Shown: positions 37,038 to 46,805 of the stretch, one piece after another
How positions within the stretch are numbered: position 1 is the stretch's first letter
How the letters are laid out: each line of letters begins with the position of its first letter
Assembly: GCA_040220895.1 (NCBI GenBank)
Contig: JAVJVY010000001.1
Coordinates: forward strand, 62,001 to 126,000
Direction: 5' to 3'
Origin: UBA11591 sp040220895
Lineage (GTDB): Bacteria; Bacteroidota; Bacteroidia; Flavobacteriales_E; Vicingaceae
Length of the DNA stretch: 64,000 bases
Made by a program: the position numbers and the translations under genes
The notes under the pieces: model-generated
The model's input: the letters and a program-made list of their open reading frames with translations, nothing else
What the model was told of the DNA's origin: nothing
Database searches by the model: none

Positions 37038-37874
37038 ATGCCTACTAAAATTAGATTACAACGACACGGTAAAAAGAGAAGTGCTTTCTACCATATCGTA
37101 ATCGCAGACAGTCGTGCCCCACGAGATGGGAAGTTTATTGAGAAAATAGGCACATACAATCCCAACACGAATCCAGCAACGATTGATCTGAGTTTTGAAA
37201 AAGCGCTTGACTGGATAAAAACCGGAGCGCAACCAACCGATACTGTTAGAGCCATATTATCCTATGAAGGAGTATTGTTCAAAAATCACCTTGACATTGG
37301 AGTCAAAAAAGGTGCTTTTTCGGATGACGAAGCCACCAAGCGATTCGAAGCCTGGAAGAAGGATAAAATGAATACCATTCAGCAGAAAATTGAACACCTG
37401 GGAAAAGAGAGTTCCGCCCAGGCTGATGCAAGGATGAAAGCTGAAGACGAGGCGAACAAGAAAAGAGAAGCAACTATTCTGGCAAAGAATTCAGCCATGG
37501 CTGAAGAAGCGGCAAAAGCAGCTGAAAATGCCACTGAAGCAGCGGTGTCAGCAGAGGCTCCTGCCAGCGAGCAAGTAGAAGCTTCAAATGAAGTTGAAGT
37601 CGCTCCAGAAGTAGCCGCAGAAGCAACAGCTCAGGCCGATGAAGCCCCAAAAGCAGAGGCTGTCGAGAGCCCAGTTGAAGAAAGCGTGTCTAAAGAAGCG
37701 GTAAATGAAGAAGCTTCAGCACCTGAAGCAATCAAAGCTGAAACCCAAGCTCCTGAGGTGACCGATAAAGAAGAGAAAGAAGAGGCGCCGGTAGCAGAAG
37801 CTGAGACAAAAGTAGCTGAAGAAAAATCAGAAGTTAAGAGCGAAGATAAGCCCGAAGAAGATAAGGCCTCTTAA
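37038..37874 (+). CDS. rpsP: 30S ribosomal protein S16 with long acidic tail
   Basis: 278 residues. The first 80 are a normal S16: TKIRLQRHGKKRSAFYHIVIADSRAPRDGKFIEKIGTYNP and TDTVRAILSYEGV. Most bacterial S16 proteins stop at 80-90 residues. Here a helical linker (about 85-160, with Lys/Glu) is followed by about 115 residues of Ala/Glu/Val/Ser-rich low complexity. Bacteroidota S16 often has an extension, but this one is long. Followed by rimM, the usual partner. The tail may face outward from the small subunit; its role is unknown. Confidence 0.93.
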   Translation: MPTKIRLQRHGKKRSAFYHIVIADSRAPRDGKFIEKIGTYNPNTNPATIDLSFEKALDWIKTGAQPTDTVRAILSYEGVLFKNHLDIGVKKGAFSDDEATKRFEAWKKDKMNTIQQKIEHLGKESSAQADARMKAEDEANKKREATILAKNSAMAEEAAKAAENATEAAVSAEAPASEQVEASNEVEVAPEVAAEATAQADEAPKAEAVESPVEESVSKEAVNEEASAPEAIKAETQAPEVTDKEEKEEAPVAEAETKVAEEKSEVKSEDKPEEDKAS

Positions 37875-37880
37875 ATCTGC

Positions 37881-38417
37881 ATGAACCTCTCTGAATGTTA
37901 TTACCTAGGGTATATATCCAGAGTGATCGAGGCAAGAGGGCAGCTGGACATCAAGCTTGACGTTGATGATCCTCAGGAATATAAAAACTTAGAATCGGTG
38001 TTGGTCCAGCTTCACAAAGGGGATCAGTCACCGATTCCTTTTTTTATTGCAGGCGTCAAATCAATTCAAGGTGCCGTTATACGGATTCAAATAAAAACAG
38101 AGGAATCACCATTTCCCATCACCAACCTTAAAGGCAAGGCGGTTTACATGCCTTTGTCCAAATTAAAAAAGCGCAAAGGCAAGGCCTTTTATTATCACGA
38201 AATCATTGATTTTGAAGTCAGGGATTCCATTTTTGGCATCGTTGGTTCGGTTGTGGAAGTTTACGACTTGCCCGTGAATCCGATCATTTCCGTATTGTCA
38301 GGCAATAAGGAGGTACTCATCCCTATAAATGATGACATTATTTTATCCGTAAATCGTGAAGAAAAGTATATAGAAATTAAAGCTCCCGAAGGCTTAATAG
38401 AGCTTTACCTGGGTTAG
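37881..38417 (+). CDS. rimM: Ribosome maturation factor RimM
   Basis: 178 residues, typical length. N-terminal beta-barrel (CYYLGYISRVIEARGQLDIK) and C-terminal PRC-barrel (FYYHEIIDFEVRDSIFGIVGSVVEVYDL, EVLIPINDDIILSV). RimM helps mature the 16S rRNA 3' domain and binds S19. It is 6 bp after rpsP and its end overlaps a convergent gene by 4 bp. Confidence 0.92.
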   Translation: MNLSECYYLGYISRVIEARGQLDIKLDVDDPQEYKNLESVLVQLHKGDQSPIPFFIAGVKSIQGAVIRIQIKTEESPFPITNLKGKAVYMPLSKLKKRKGKAFYYHEIIDFEVRDSIFGIVGSVVEVYDLPVNPIISVLSGNKEVLIPINDDIILSVNREEKYIEIKAPEGLIELYLG

Positions 38418-38815
38418 GCCGACTTGTCCATGACCAACTTTATTTTTTCATTGACCTTTGCACAAAGCTCATAGCGTTCCCAAGCTTCGAGCACCGTTAA
38501 CAATTCAAGAAGGGATTCTGTATCATTCGTATTGGATAAGCGCATTAAAAAATCATCAAACTCCTGTGAATCAATGTTCACATGAAAAGTTCCTGGTTCA
38601 ACTTTAAGTTCATTGTTGCATAACTTTTTCATTTCCTTAGTGATTTCCAACAAGGACGTAAGGTAGTATTCCAGATCGACAACCTTGTTGCCCGAATGAT
38701 CTCCATTTTTTTCGAACTCCGAAGCCAATTCATCTGACTTTTCCCGCGCAAGCCTGAGCACCTCTTTTAGGTCTGACTTTAATTGAAGAAGCAACAATCT
38801 TTTTTCCTGATCCAT
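38414..38815 (-). CDS. Helical protein of unknown function
   Basis: 133 residues, no signal or membrane segment. Strongly helical, charged (MDQEKRLLLLQLKSDLKEVLRLAREKSDELASEFEKN) with a likely coiled coil. Convergent with rimM, overlapping 4 bp. I recognise no family. Confidence 0.55.
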   Translation of the reverse strand: MDQEKRLLLLQLKSDLKEVLRLAREKSDELASEFEKNGDHSGNKVVDLEYYLTSLLEITKEMKKLCNNELKVEPGTFHVNIDSQEFDDFLMRLSNTNDTESLLELLTVLEAWERYELCAKVNEKIKLVMDKSA

Positions 38816-38921
38816 CTTGGACTTTTATTTGGTCAAATATGTGCCTTATATCGCCAGATAAATCAGTCTAGAAAATGAACTTGTCCATAGCCCATTGTTG
38901 AAAAAGGTACTAGCCCATAAC

Positions 38922-40265
38922 TCAGGCAATTCTGCGCTCGTAGAATTCTATACCCATATTCTTGAGGGATTTCAGAATGGGTAGGTATATTTCTTTTTGA
39001 AGTGGTCTCAAAACTCCGGCTTGGTTGATGCTTCCGTTTAGAATTAATTCTGCGCCGAGGGCGACAGGTAATCCCACAGATTTGGACATAGCGGTATGGT
39101 AGAGGTCATCACCTTTGACAGCCATGTAAGAATGAACCTCTCGTTCCTCGTTATCTAAGGTGTAAAGGAACTTATGCCACATAACGATCATGTCGCGCTC
39201 ACCGGATTCTAAGGTCCATTTTTTTTCTACGATGTATTGCAGAATATCCGCCGGACTGCCTTCCTCCATCTCAATTAATTCTTCCTTGAAAATACCAAGC
39301 CATTCAAGTTTTTCCATGACATCAACATCGTCCTGATCCAACTTGAGGTATTGCATCAGCTTCAATTCTACAGAATCAGTGGGATGAAACTTTAAGAAAC
39401 TGTTGATAAACGAGCGATGTGTCATTTTGCCTTCGGTGCGTATATTATATGAATCGTCGGTAGCTCCAATCTGAACAAAAACATCCCAGGCCTTGCAAAA
39501 TCCAGGACGTCTAAGTGTGCCCCTGAACATGGTCTCTACATGTTCCAGCCCGTATAGTTCTTGATATTTCAAACTATCTCTGTTCGCATAGCCTTCGAAT
39601 TTGCCAAATTCCTTGAGATTGATGATTTCAGTTCGTCGAAATACTCGGTGATAAGGAATGAACTTAAAATTCTTGTGATCGAGAAACTTAACCGCTCCTC
39701 CACTCCCGGCCGTAATTACATTTCTCGGATTCCAGGTGAATTTATACTGCCAAGGATTATTCTCCTCACTCTCAGGTGCAAGTAACCCTCCGGTAAATGA
39801 TTCGAATGCACGAACCTGACCACCGCGTTCTTGTATTTCATGGATGATCTTCATGGCCGACATATGATCAATGCCGGGATCAAGTCCCATTTCATTGAGA
39901 AGGGTCACTCCAGAGTTTAATGCTGCCTTTTGCAAGGCCTCCATTTCCTTAGTCACATAAGAAGCTGTGACCATGTGCTTTCCAAATTCAATGCAATCTT
40001 CCGCCACCATGCAATGAAACCGGACGGGTAACATTGAAATGATCAAATCTGAAGACTTGACGATCGAACGGCGAAGATCCCGGTCAGTGAGATCGGCGTC
40101 AATGGCTTCTGCGTCCTTGGCGTCGAGGTGCCCCAATGACTCGGTGGCATTTCTATCGTAAACCCTGACAACTGTGTCAGTGACTTTGCTTCTGGTTGAC
40201 AAATATTCTATCAAGGTAAATGCCGATCTACCCGAACCGAGTATGCTGATTATCTTCTTTTTCAC
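38922..40265 (-). CDS. Saccharopine dehydrogenase-like protein
   Basis: 447 residues from GTG. Rossmann motif ILGSGRSAFTLIEYL at the N-terminus, SDLIISMLPVRFH, then the saccharopine reductase C-terminal pattern (NEMGLDPGIDHMSAMKII, FESFTGGLLAPE, NPWQYKFTWNP). It resembles the saccharopine-forming/-cleaving enzymes of lysine metabolism; direction and substrate are not fixed by sequence. Stands alone, 106 bp from rimM's convergent neighbour. Confidence 0.88.
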   Translation of the reverse strand: MKKKIISILGSGRSAFTLIEYLSTRSKVTDTVVRVYDRNATESLGHLDAKDAEAIDADLTDRDLRRSIVKSSDLIISMLPVRFHCMVAEDCIEFGKHMVTASYVTKEMEALQKAALNSGVTLLNEMGLDPGIDHMSAMKIIHEIQERGGQVRAFESFTGGLLAPESEENNPWQYKFTWNPRNVITAGSGGAVKFLDHKNFKFIPYHRVFRRTEIINLKEFGKFEGYANRDSLKYQELYGLEHVETMFRGTLRRPGFCKAWDVFVQIGATDDSYNIRTEGKMTHRSFINSFLKFHPTDSVELKLMQYLKLDQDDVDVMEKLEWLGIFKEELIEMEEGSPADILQYIVEKKWTLESGERDMIVMWHKFLYTLDNEEREVHSYMAVKGDDLYHTAMSKSVGLPVALGAELILNGSINQAGVLRPLQKEIYLPILKSLKNMGIEFYERRIA

Positions 40266-40369
40266 TTCGAATTATAAGATTAGAAATATACTTCAAAAGG
40301 CCGAGTCACCGAAACAGAATCGTAGGTTTTAATGAGATTTGAAAGAAATTTTTTAGCGAAATTTGAAAG

Positions 40370-40756
40370 ATGAGAATTAGAAATTTTTTTATTGCAGGAG
40401 GGTTATTCGCGGGACTCGCTGTGGTGCTTGGTGCAATGGCTGCTCATGCATTGAAAGGAAGTCTTTCAAACGAATTATTATCCAGTTTCAAGACAGGAGT
40501 GCGTTTTCAAATGTACCATGGTCTTGCCCTGCTTGCCTTAGCTCCATCACTTCAATTCTTCAGTCCCAAAGGTGTGGTTTGGACTTTTTATACCATGACG
40601 ATTGGAACGTTTTTGTTTTCTTTTTCAATTTATGGATTGTGTCTGCTGCCCTTGATTGACATAAATGCTTCCTGGTTAGGACCGATAACTCCTATGGGTG
40701 GAACGGCACTTATCGCATCTTGGGTAATTCTGCTTTTTTCATTGAAAAAAGTTTGA
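40370..40756 (+). CDS. DUF423 membrane protein
   Basis: 128 residues with four hydrophobic helices. GGLFAGLAVVLGAMAAHALKG and FQMYHGLALLALA, plus GPITPMGGTALIASWVILL near the end, match the DUF423 family (YgdD-like), of unknown role. It ends 1 bp before the convergent nqrF. Confidence 0.85.
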   Translation: MRIRNFFIAGGLFAGLAVVLGAMAAHALKGSLSNELLSSFKTGVRFQMYHGLALLALAPSLQFFSPKGVVWTFYTMTIGTFLFSFSIYGLCLLPLIDINASWLGPITPMGGTALIASWVILLFSLKKV

Positions 40757-40757
40757 G

Positions 40758-42059
40758 CTAGCCGCCGAAATCGTCGAATGCCACGTTTTCTGGTGGCACG
40801 CCCCAATCATCGCACATCTTCAACACGGCCTGATTCATCATCGGAGGACCGCAGAAGTAGAACTCTATGTCCTCGGGAGAATCGTGTTTTGTCAGGTACT
40901 GATCTATAACAGCCTGGTGCACAAAGCCGAGAAAACCGTCTCCATTCGGATCGTCTGTATCTTTCTTCTCAACCCAATTGTCTTCGGGCGAAGGCTCTGA
41001 AAGTACCAGATAGAATTTAAAATTCGAGAATTCCTTCTCAATCTTTTTGAATTGATCGACGTAGAATAACTCACGCTTAGATCGACCACCGTACCAATAC
41101 GATACTTTTCTACCCGTTTTAAGTGTGTGAAATAGGTGAAACAAATGCGATCGCATTGGCGCCATTCCGGCTCCTCCGCCAATATAAAGCATTTCACTTC
41201 CGGTATCTTTGATGAAAAATTCACCGTAAGGTCCTGAAATGGTGACTTTATCATCCGGCTTCCGGGTGAATGTATAGGAAGAACAAATACCGGGGTTCAC
41301 ATCCATCCACTTATTCTTTGCTCTATCCCAAGGAGGAGTTGCGATTCGGATGTTAAGCATGATGATGTTTCCTTCTGCCGGGTGATTAGCCATGGAATAG
41401 GCTCTAAAGATTTCTTCGTCGTTTTTCATTTTCAGATCCCATAACTGAAATTTGTCCCAATCGGGCTTGAATTTATCCTTTCCTTCAGGATCGTCAGAAC
41501 CAGGCGCAATATCAATATCGCCAAATTCCACTTCAATGGGTGGAACATCAATTTGAATGTATCCTCCAGCTTGAAAATCAAGTGACTCCCCTTTGGGCAA
41601 TCGAACAACAAATTCTTTGATAAACGATGCCACGTTGTAGTTAGAAACCACTTCACATTCCCACTTCTTGATGCCGAATATTTCCTCGGGAACATGGATT
41701 TTCATGTCATTCTTGACCTTGACCTGACAACCCAATCTCCAGTTATCCTGAATGTCTTTTCTCGAGAAATAAGGCACTTCGGTCGGCAGAATTTCGCCAC
41801 CACCATCTAGTACCTGGCATTTGCACATGGCACAAGTTCCTCCACCACCGCAGGCAGAAGGTAAAAAAATCTTATTATTACCCAGGGTACTTAACAGCGT
41901 AGATCCGGCTTCTACTGTAATGTCTTTCTCACCATTGATACTGATGGTAACGGGTCCGGTATTGGTCAGTTTGGCTTTTGCCCAGAGTAAAATACTGACC
42001 AATAAAAAGATCATTATCAAAAAGACAACAATGGCTGCTAGTATCGTTAAAAGACTCAT
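40758..42059 (-). CDS. nqrF: Na+-NQR subunit F (reductase)
   Basis: 433 residues. One N-terminal transmembrane helix (about 5-27), then a 2Fe-2S ferredoxin domain with Cys at 70, 76, 79 and 111 (SACGGGGTCAMCKC...RLGC), the spacing of characterised NqrF. The FAD domain follows (RAYSMANHP) and the NADH-binding part ends YFCGPPMMNQAV. It oxidises NADH and passes electrons into the sodium-pumping complex. Last gene of the nqr operon. Confidence 0.97.
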   Translation of the reverse strand: MSLLTILAAIVVFLIMIFLLVSILLWAKAKLTNTGPVTISINGEKDITVEAGSTLLSTLGNNKIFLPSACGGGGTCAMCKCQVLDGGGEILPTEVPYFSRKDIQDNWRLGCQVKVKNDMKIHVPEEIFGIKKWECEVVSNYNVASFIKEFVVRLPKGESLDFQAGGYIQIDVPPIEVEFGDIDIAPGSDDPEGKDKFKPDWDKFQLWDLKMKNDEEIFRAYSMANHPAEGNIIMLNIRIATPPWDRAKNKWMDVNPGICSSYTFTRKPDDKVTISGPYGEFFIKDTGSEMLYIGGGAGMAPMRSHLFHLFHTLKTGRKVSYWYGGRSKRELFYVDQFKKIEKEFSNFKFYLVLSEPSPEDNWVEKKDTDDPNGDGFLGFVHQAVIDQYLTKHDSPEDIEFYFCGPPMMNQAVLKMCDDWGVPPENVAFDDFGG

Positions 42060-42069
42060 TTCTCTTAGA

Positions 42070-42684
42070 TTATAATTCGATTCCCATAAAACTCATGAAA
42101 GCAATGCCCATGAGACCTGTGATTATAAAAGTGATTCCCAAACCTCTGAGAGGTGCAGGAACATTTGAATAACGGATCTTTTCACGGATAGCTGCAATTG
42201 CCACAATAGCTAAAAACCAACCCACACCCGAACCGATGGCAAAAACAGAGGCTTGCCCAATATTTACATATTGCCTTTCTTGCATAAAGAGTGCACCACC
42301 GAGAATCGAACAATTCACCGCTATCAGAGGTAAGAATATTCCCAATGCGCCGTACAAGGCAGGTGCAAATTTCTCAACGGCCATTTCCACCAATTGCACC
42401 ATGGAAGCAATTACAGCAATAAAGATGATCAGACTCAGGAAGCTGAGGTCAATGGTAGCAAATTCCGGTCCGAGCCAAGAAAGTGCTCCTGCTTTCAAAA
42501 CGTAATTCTCCATGAGGTAATTAATGGGTACCGTGATCCCCAGTACAAAAATGACAGCGGCACCTAAACCGACACCCGTTTTAACTGTCTTTGACACTGC
42601 CAGGTAAGAACACATGCCTAGAAAGTAGGCAAAGATCATGTTCTCTATAAATATTCCCTTGACGAAAATGTTGAAGTATTCCAT
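42070..42684 (-). CDS. nqrE: Na+-NQR subunit E
   Basis: 204 residues, six transmembrane helices. ENMIFAYFLGMCSYLAVS and ALGIFLPLIAVNCSILGGALF hold the two conserved Cys that coordinate the intramembrane 2Fe-2S cluster with NqrD. 5 bp from nqrD. Confidence 0.96.
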   Translation of the reverse strand: MEYFNIFVKGIFIENMIFAYFLGMCSYLAVSKTVKTGVGLGAAVIFVLGITVPINYLMENYVLKAGALSWLGPEFATIDLSFLSLIIFIAVIASMVQLVEMAVEKFAPALYGALGIFLPLIAVNCSILGGALFMQERQYVNIGQASVFAIGSGVGWFLAIVAIAAIREKIRYSNVPAPLRGLGITFIITGLMGIAFMSFMGIEL

Positions 42685-42689
42685 TTCTT

Positions 42690-43367
42690 TTATTCTTCGA
42701 TGAGTTTGGGATTCCTACTGCGCTGGATCCAGATATAGACTCCAACGGTTATAAGGGCCATGGGAGAAAGAATCATAAGACCATTATTCTCATAGCCTAA
42801 TTCATATATACCAAGATTCTCAAAAAGCTCGTAGCCATAGATTTTTCCTGAACCTAACAATTCTCTGAAAAAAGCAACGACTATCAATATTAGTCCGTAA
42901 CCAGCGGCATTTCCAACTGCATCCAACACGGATGGCCAAGGCTTATTGCCCAAAGCGAAGGCTTCCAAGCGTCCCATGATGATACAATTCGTAATGATCA
43001 ACCCGACAAAAACCGATAGTTTTTTACTCACATCATAAACAAAAGCCTTCAAGACCTGGTCAACCAGGACCACCATCGATGCAACCACTACGAGTTGAAC
43101 AATGATTCTGACCCGCTGGGGTACGTAGTTTCTGAGCAAGCTGATACTTAAACTGGAAAGAACCATAACGGCTAATACCGAGACTGACATGACAACGGCC
43201 TGTTCTAACTGCACTGTAATGGCCAGAGCAGAACAAATTCCGAGCACCTGAACGGTGATAGGATTATCGTCATTTAGCGGATCGCTAAGCAAGCGCTTAT
43301 TCTTTTTTGAGAACAGAGGTTCTTTGGGCTCCTTCTCAACAACTTCTATAAGGGTTTCTTCAGCCAT
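42690..43367 (-). CDS. nqrD: Na+-NQR subunit D
   Basis: 225 residues, six transmembrane helices with the conserved Cys in QVLGICSALAIT and GLIITNCIIMGRLEAFAL. Paralogous to NqrE. It has a 25-residue N-terminal cytosolic extension rich in Glu/Lys, slightly longer than in gammaproteobacteria. Confidence 0.96.
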   Translation of the reverse strand: MAEETLIEVVEKEPKEPLFSKKNKRLLSDPLNDDNPITVQVLGICSALAITVQLEQAVVMSVSVLAVMVLSSLSISLLRNYVPQRVRIIVQLVVVASMVVLVDQVLKAFVYDVSKKLSVFVGLIITNCIIMGRLEAFALGNKPWPSVLDAVGNAAGYGLILIVVAFFRELLGSGKIYGYELFENLGIYELGYENNGLMILSPMALITVGVYIWIQRSRNPKLIEE

Positions 43368-43373
43368 GATCTT

Positions 43374-44096
43374 CTAAGAATTCATTTTAGATTTAAGAAA
43401 GGGTTCGTACGCGCGGAAGGTGCGCTGCAGCATTTCGGTCACTCCATTACTCGTGATGGTACCTCCAGATATGGCATCTACCCCATGAGTATCGGAAGGG
43501 TCAGCTCCCCCCTTTATAACCTTAACAGAGGCAAACTCCATGTCGTCATTAAAAATTTTCTTACCGATGAATTGCTTTTCAAAATCGTCCTTATTAATCT
43601 CGGCACCTAACCCAGGAGTTTCCCCTTTATGATCAAAAGTGGCGCCTTTGAGGGTGTTGAAATCCGCACCCACAGCTGCGTAGCCCCAGATCGGACCCCA
43701 CAGTCCCTTACCCACCATAGGCAACACATATAGGGTTTCTCCATCTTCCATTTGACATCTGAAAACAGGGAAATTGCGCTGCCCACCACTCTTGTATTCA
43801 TATAGCACATCGATTTCAAATGGTCGCTTTTCAGGGTTAGTTATCGGCTGGCCCTTTGTATCGAGCATGATTTCATTGGAAGCACCAATAAATTTATCAT
43901 ATACACTTTCTGCTTCATCACGCTCTACATCAATTCCGCAAGCTGCAAGAATGTTCTGCATTTTTTCCCGCTTTACATTTGATTCCTGAAATGGCTTCAG
44001 GGATTCGCTCGCCAAGGCGAGAACGAAAGCAACTACCACGACCATTATGGCAGAAAAAATAAAAGTGTACTTGTTACTGTTTACGTCCATTTTCAT
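43374..44096 (-). CDS. nqrC: Na+-NQR subunit C
   Basis: 240 residues with one N-terminal helix and a periplasmic FMN domain. The covalent FMN site is SGGTIT, Thr at about 213, near the C-terminus. KGLWGPIWGYAAVG and ETPGLGAEI are typical. Confidence 0.96.
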   Translation of the reverse strand: MKMDVNSNKYTFIFSAIMVVVVAFVLALASESLKPFQESNVKREKMQNILAACGIDVERDEAESVYDKFIGASNEIMLDTKGQPITNPEKRPFEIDVLYEYKSGGQRNFPVFRCQMEDGETLYVLPMVGKGLWGPIWGYAAVGADFNTLKGATFDHKGETPGLGAEINKDDFEKQFIGKKIFNDDMEFASVKVIKGGADPSDTHGVDAISGGTITSNGVTEMLQRTFRAYEPFLKSKMNS

Positions 44097-44100
44097 TGCT

Positions 44101-45267
44101 TCAACTTTTTAACGCAACTGTTTGAGCGCGTTTTAATCGTTTGTTAATGTTGGCTTGGATCACGTAATGATCGATTAGCGGAGCCATAACATTCATAAAA
44201 AGTATGGCTAGCATCATGCCCTCCGGATATGCGGGGTTGAACACCCTAATCATGATAGCGAACAGACCAATCAAAAATCCATAGATGTATTTTCCAACTC
44301 CGGTCTGAGTCCCGGTGACAGGGTCAGTCGCCATGAAAACTGCACCAAAGGCAAAACCACCCATGACCAGCTGTGTTGTGGCGGGAACCTGCATGAAATC
44401 ATTGGCGCCCCATAAGTTGAACAACAAACCCATAACATAGCCTCCGGCGAATACGCTCAAAATGATCCGCCAACTTCCAATGCCTGAGAGAATAAGCACA
44501 CCAGCTCCGATCAAAATAGCAAGGGTAGATGTTTCACCGATGGAGCCGGGAATAAAACCCATAAACGAATCCATGAAACTGGGAATTGCTTTTACACCAC
44601 CCTCATAAGCTTGGGCCAATGGAGTTGCCCCGCTAAATCCATCCACAACCTCACCACCTGATGTATTGATCCAGACTTTGTCACCCGACATTTTGGTTGG
44701 GTAGGCAAAAAATAAAAATGCCCTAGCGGTCAATGCTACATTCAATATATTCATTCCCGTTCCACCAAAAACCTCTTTGCCAATAACAACAGCAAAAATG
44801 GAGGCGACGGCCACCATCCACAGAGGAATGTCAACGGGAAGACACAATGGAATGAGCATTCCGGAAACCAGATATCCCTCTTGAATGGCGTGTCCCTTGA
44901 TCACACAAAAGGTAAATTCAACTCCAAGGCCCACCGCGTATGACACCACGACAATGGGTAAGACTTTGGCAAGTCCGAAAAGAAATTGATCGGTAAAGGT
45001 GACATCGGTCATGCCGAGTGCTAAAAAATGCTGGTATCCGGTATTCCACATTCCGAACAATAACGCGGGAACCATTGCAAGTATAACGGTGACCATGGTT
45101 CTTTTCAGATCAATTCCATCTCGTATGTGACTTCCTTTATGAGTGGTATGACCAGGTACGAATAACAGTGTCTCAATACCGTCGTAAACAGGGTAAAATT
45201 TCTCCAGCTTTCCTCCTTTTTCAAAAGGAACTTTTATGCTGTCCATTAGGTTTCTGAGAAGTTTCAA
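44101..45267 (-). CDS. nqrB: Na+-NQR subunit B
   Basis: 388 residues from a TTG start (KLLRNLMDSIKVPFEKGGK), with ten or so membrane helices. The covalent FMN site is SGAT with Thr at about 215 (DGFSGATPLAQAY). It carries the Na+ pathway and the riboflavin cofactor. 15 bp after nqrA. Confidence 0.96.
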   Translation of the reverse strand: MKLLRNLMDSIKVPFEKGGKLEKFYPVYDGIETLLFVPGHTTHKGSHIRDGIDLKRTMVTVILAMVPALLFGMWNTGYQHFLALGMTDVTFTDQFLFGLAKVLPIVVVSYAVGLGVEFTFCVIKGHAIQEGYLVSGMLIPLCLPVDIPLWMVAVASIFAVVIGKEVFGGTGMNILNVALTARAFLFFAYPTKMSGDKVWINTSGGEVVDGFSGATPLAQAYEGGVKAIPSFMDSFMGFIPGSIGETSTLAILIGAGVLILSGIGSWRIILSVFAGGYVMGLLFNLWGANDFMQVPATTQLVMGGFAFGAVFMATDPVTGTQTGVGKYIYGFLIGLFAIMIRVFNPAYPEGMMLAILFMNVMAPLIDHYVIQANINKRLKRAQTVALKS

Positions 45268-45282
45268 GATGCTAATATTTAA

Positions 45283-46629
45283 TTATGTTGTTTCCTTTTT
45301 AACTAAATCCAATCCCTCTCTGATTATTTCCTGGGCATTGATCTTCGAAGTACAGGCGTATTCAGCCAAGGCAAAATCCTCTGGAGCAACTTCATATATG
45401 CCCAGATTCTCCATTAATTCAATGTCTTCAATCAATATGGCTTTAATCAAATGAACCGGGTAAATGTCCATTGGAATTACTTTTTCATATTCGCCACTCA
45501 CGACAAAGGCACGTTCCTCTCCATTCATGTTTGTAGATAGTTCGTACTCTTTGCCAGGCATCATCCAGCTAAAAAATGTTTTTGAAAGACTGAATTTATC
45601 GAATCCGGGTGTCAACCAACCCATGAATTGGTCATTACCACCTTCGGGAATCACCGTGATTTCGTGATCGTAAAAACCCAGATAACCGCCCTCTTCAATC
45701 TTTGTCCCTGTTAAAACATTTCCCGATATCACGCGTTTTTCACCATCATTTAACAGATTCTCCAACAAATTCTTGACACTAGAGCCCATGCGTGTTTTAA
45801 AATACTTGGGTGTCCTGACCATGGAACCACAGAGAGCAATGCTTCTGGAAACATCGTATTTACCCTCACTAAAAAGCTTACCTATAATCGTTACGTCCTG
45901 AGGATTCACCACCCATACAGTTTCTCCCTTGTTTATTGGATCGATGTGATGTATTTGAATGCCCACATTGCCCGCGGGATGAGGACCGTAAAACTTGTTT
46001 ATCTGAACGTTCTTCGCATTTAAGAATGCGTCGTCTGCTTTAATTGATCCGTTAATGTTCAAATGCACTTTTCCATCGGTCAGTTTCGCAAGCACATTTA
46101 AACCCGCCTGAAACTGTGCATCTTGTCTATGAAGGATGAAATCATAATCCTCACCCAAAGGCGCAGAATTAAATCCCGAAATGAAAATGGATTTTGGAGT
46201 AACAGATGGATCGGCAATAACGTCAAATGGCCTTTGACGAATAAATGGCCAAACCCCACTAGTAAGAAGTTTTTTGACAACAGAATCACGATCCAGTTTA
46301 TCCAGGGCTTCATTACCAAAATCTTCGAAGCTGATTTCTTTATCGGCGAGGATGATAATTTCAAGGATCTTGCGCTTGGCACCTCTGCGAACTTCAGCTA
46401 CTTCTCCGCTCACCGGTGAGGTAAAAACAATTTGTTCGTTGTTCTTGTCATAAAACAAAGGGCTGCCCGCCTTCACTTCTGCGCCCTCTTTGACCAGTAG
46501 CTTTGGAACCACGTTCGGAAAATCCCCGGGTTTCAGGGCATATGTCTCTTCAGCCGGTGCATCGCTGATAATCTTGTCGGCACTACCCTTAAGGTTGATG
46601 TTGGCACCGCGTCTAATTTTTACCTCCAC
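45283..46629 (-). CDS. nqrA: Na+-NQR subunit A
   Basis: 448 residues from GTG. The soluble subunit: IRRGANINLKGSADK at the N-terminus, VKEGAEVKAGSPLFYDK (barrel-sandwich), SGFNSAPLGEDYDF, and GSMVRTPKYFKTRMGSS. It binds ubiquinone or a related quinone. First gene of a complete six-gene operon in standard order A to F with gaps of 4 to 15 bp. Confidence 0.96.
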   Translation of the reverse strand: MEVKIRRGANINLKGSADKIISDAPAEETYALKPGDFPNVVPKLLVKEGAEVKAGSPLFYDKNNEQIVFTSPVSGEVAEVRRGAKRKILEIIILADKEISFEDFGNEALDKLDRDSVVKKLLTSGVWPFIRQRPFDVIADPSVTPKSIFISGFNSAPLGEDYDFILHRQDAQFQAGLNVLAKLTDGKVHLNINGSIKADDAFLNAKNVQINKFYGPHPAGNVGIQIHHIDPINKGETVWVVNPQDVTIIGKLFSEGKYDVSRSIALCGSMVRTPKYFKTRMGSSVKNLLENLLNDGEKRVISGNVLTGTKIEEGGYLGFYDHEITVIPEGGNDQFMGWLTPGFDKFSLSKTFFSWMMPGKEYELSTNMNGEERAFVVSGEYEKVIPMDIYPVHLIKAILIEDIELMENLGIYEVAPEDFALAEYACTSKINAQEIIREGLDLVKKETT

Positions 46630-46660
46630 AGATATGATTTTGTGTTGCGAAAAACGTTTG

Positions 46661-46668
46661 CAAAATTA
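46661..46668 (-). promoter_or_regulatory. -7 element candidate of the nqr operon
   Basis: TAATTTTG on the minus strand fits TAnnTTTG, 32 bp before the nqrA start codon. No TTG is at the ideal -33 distance. Confidence 0.4.
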
Positions 46669-46805
46669 GAAGATTCGCCTTCCAATGACCGTAAATCAGC
46701 GCAAAAATAAATGATTAAATCCAATTTAGAACGATTCTAAATAATCTTGTTACGACCATGAATTGTTAAGACTTGGAATACGATGCTCTAATATTGTTAT
46801 TAAGG

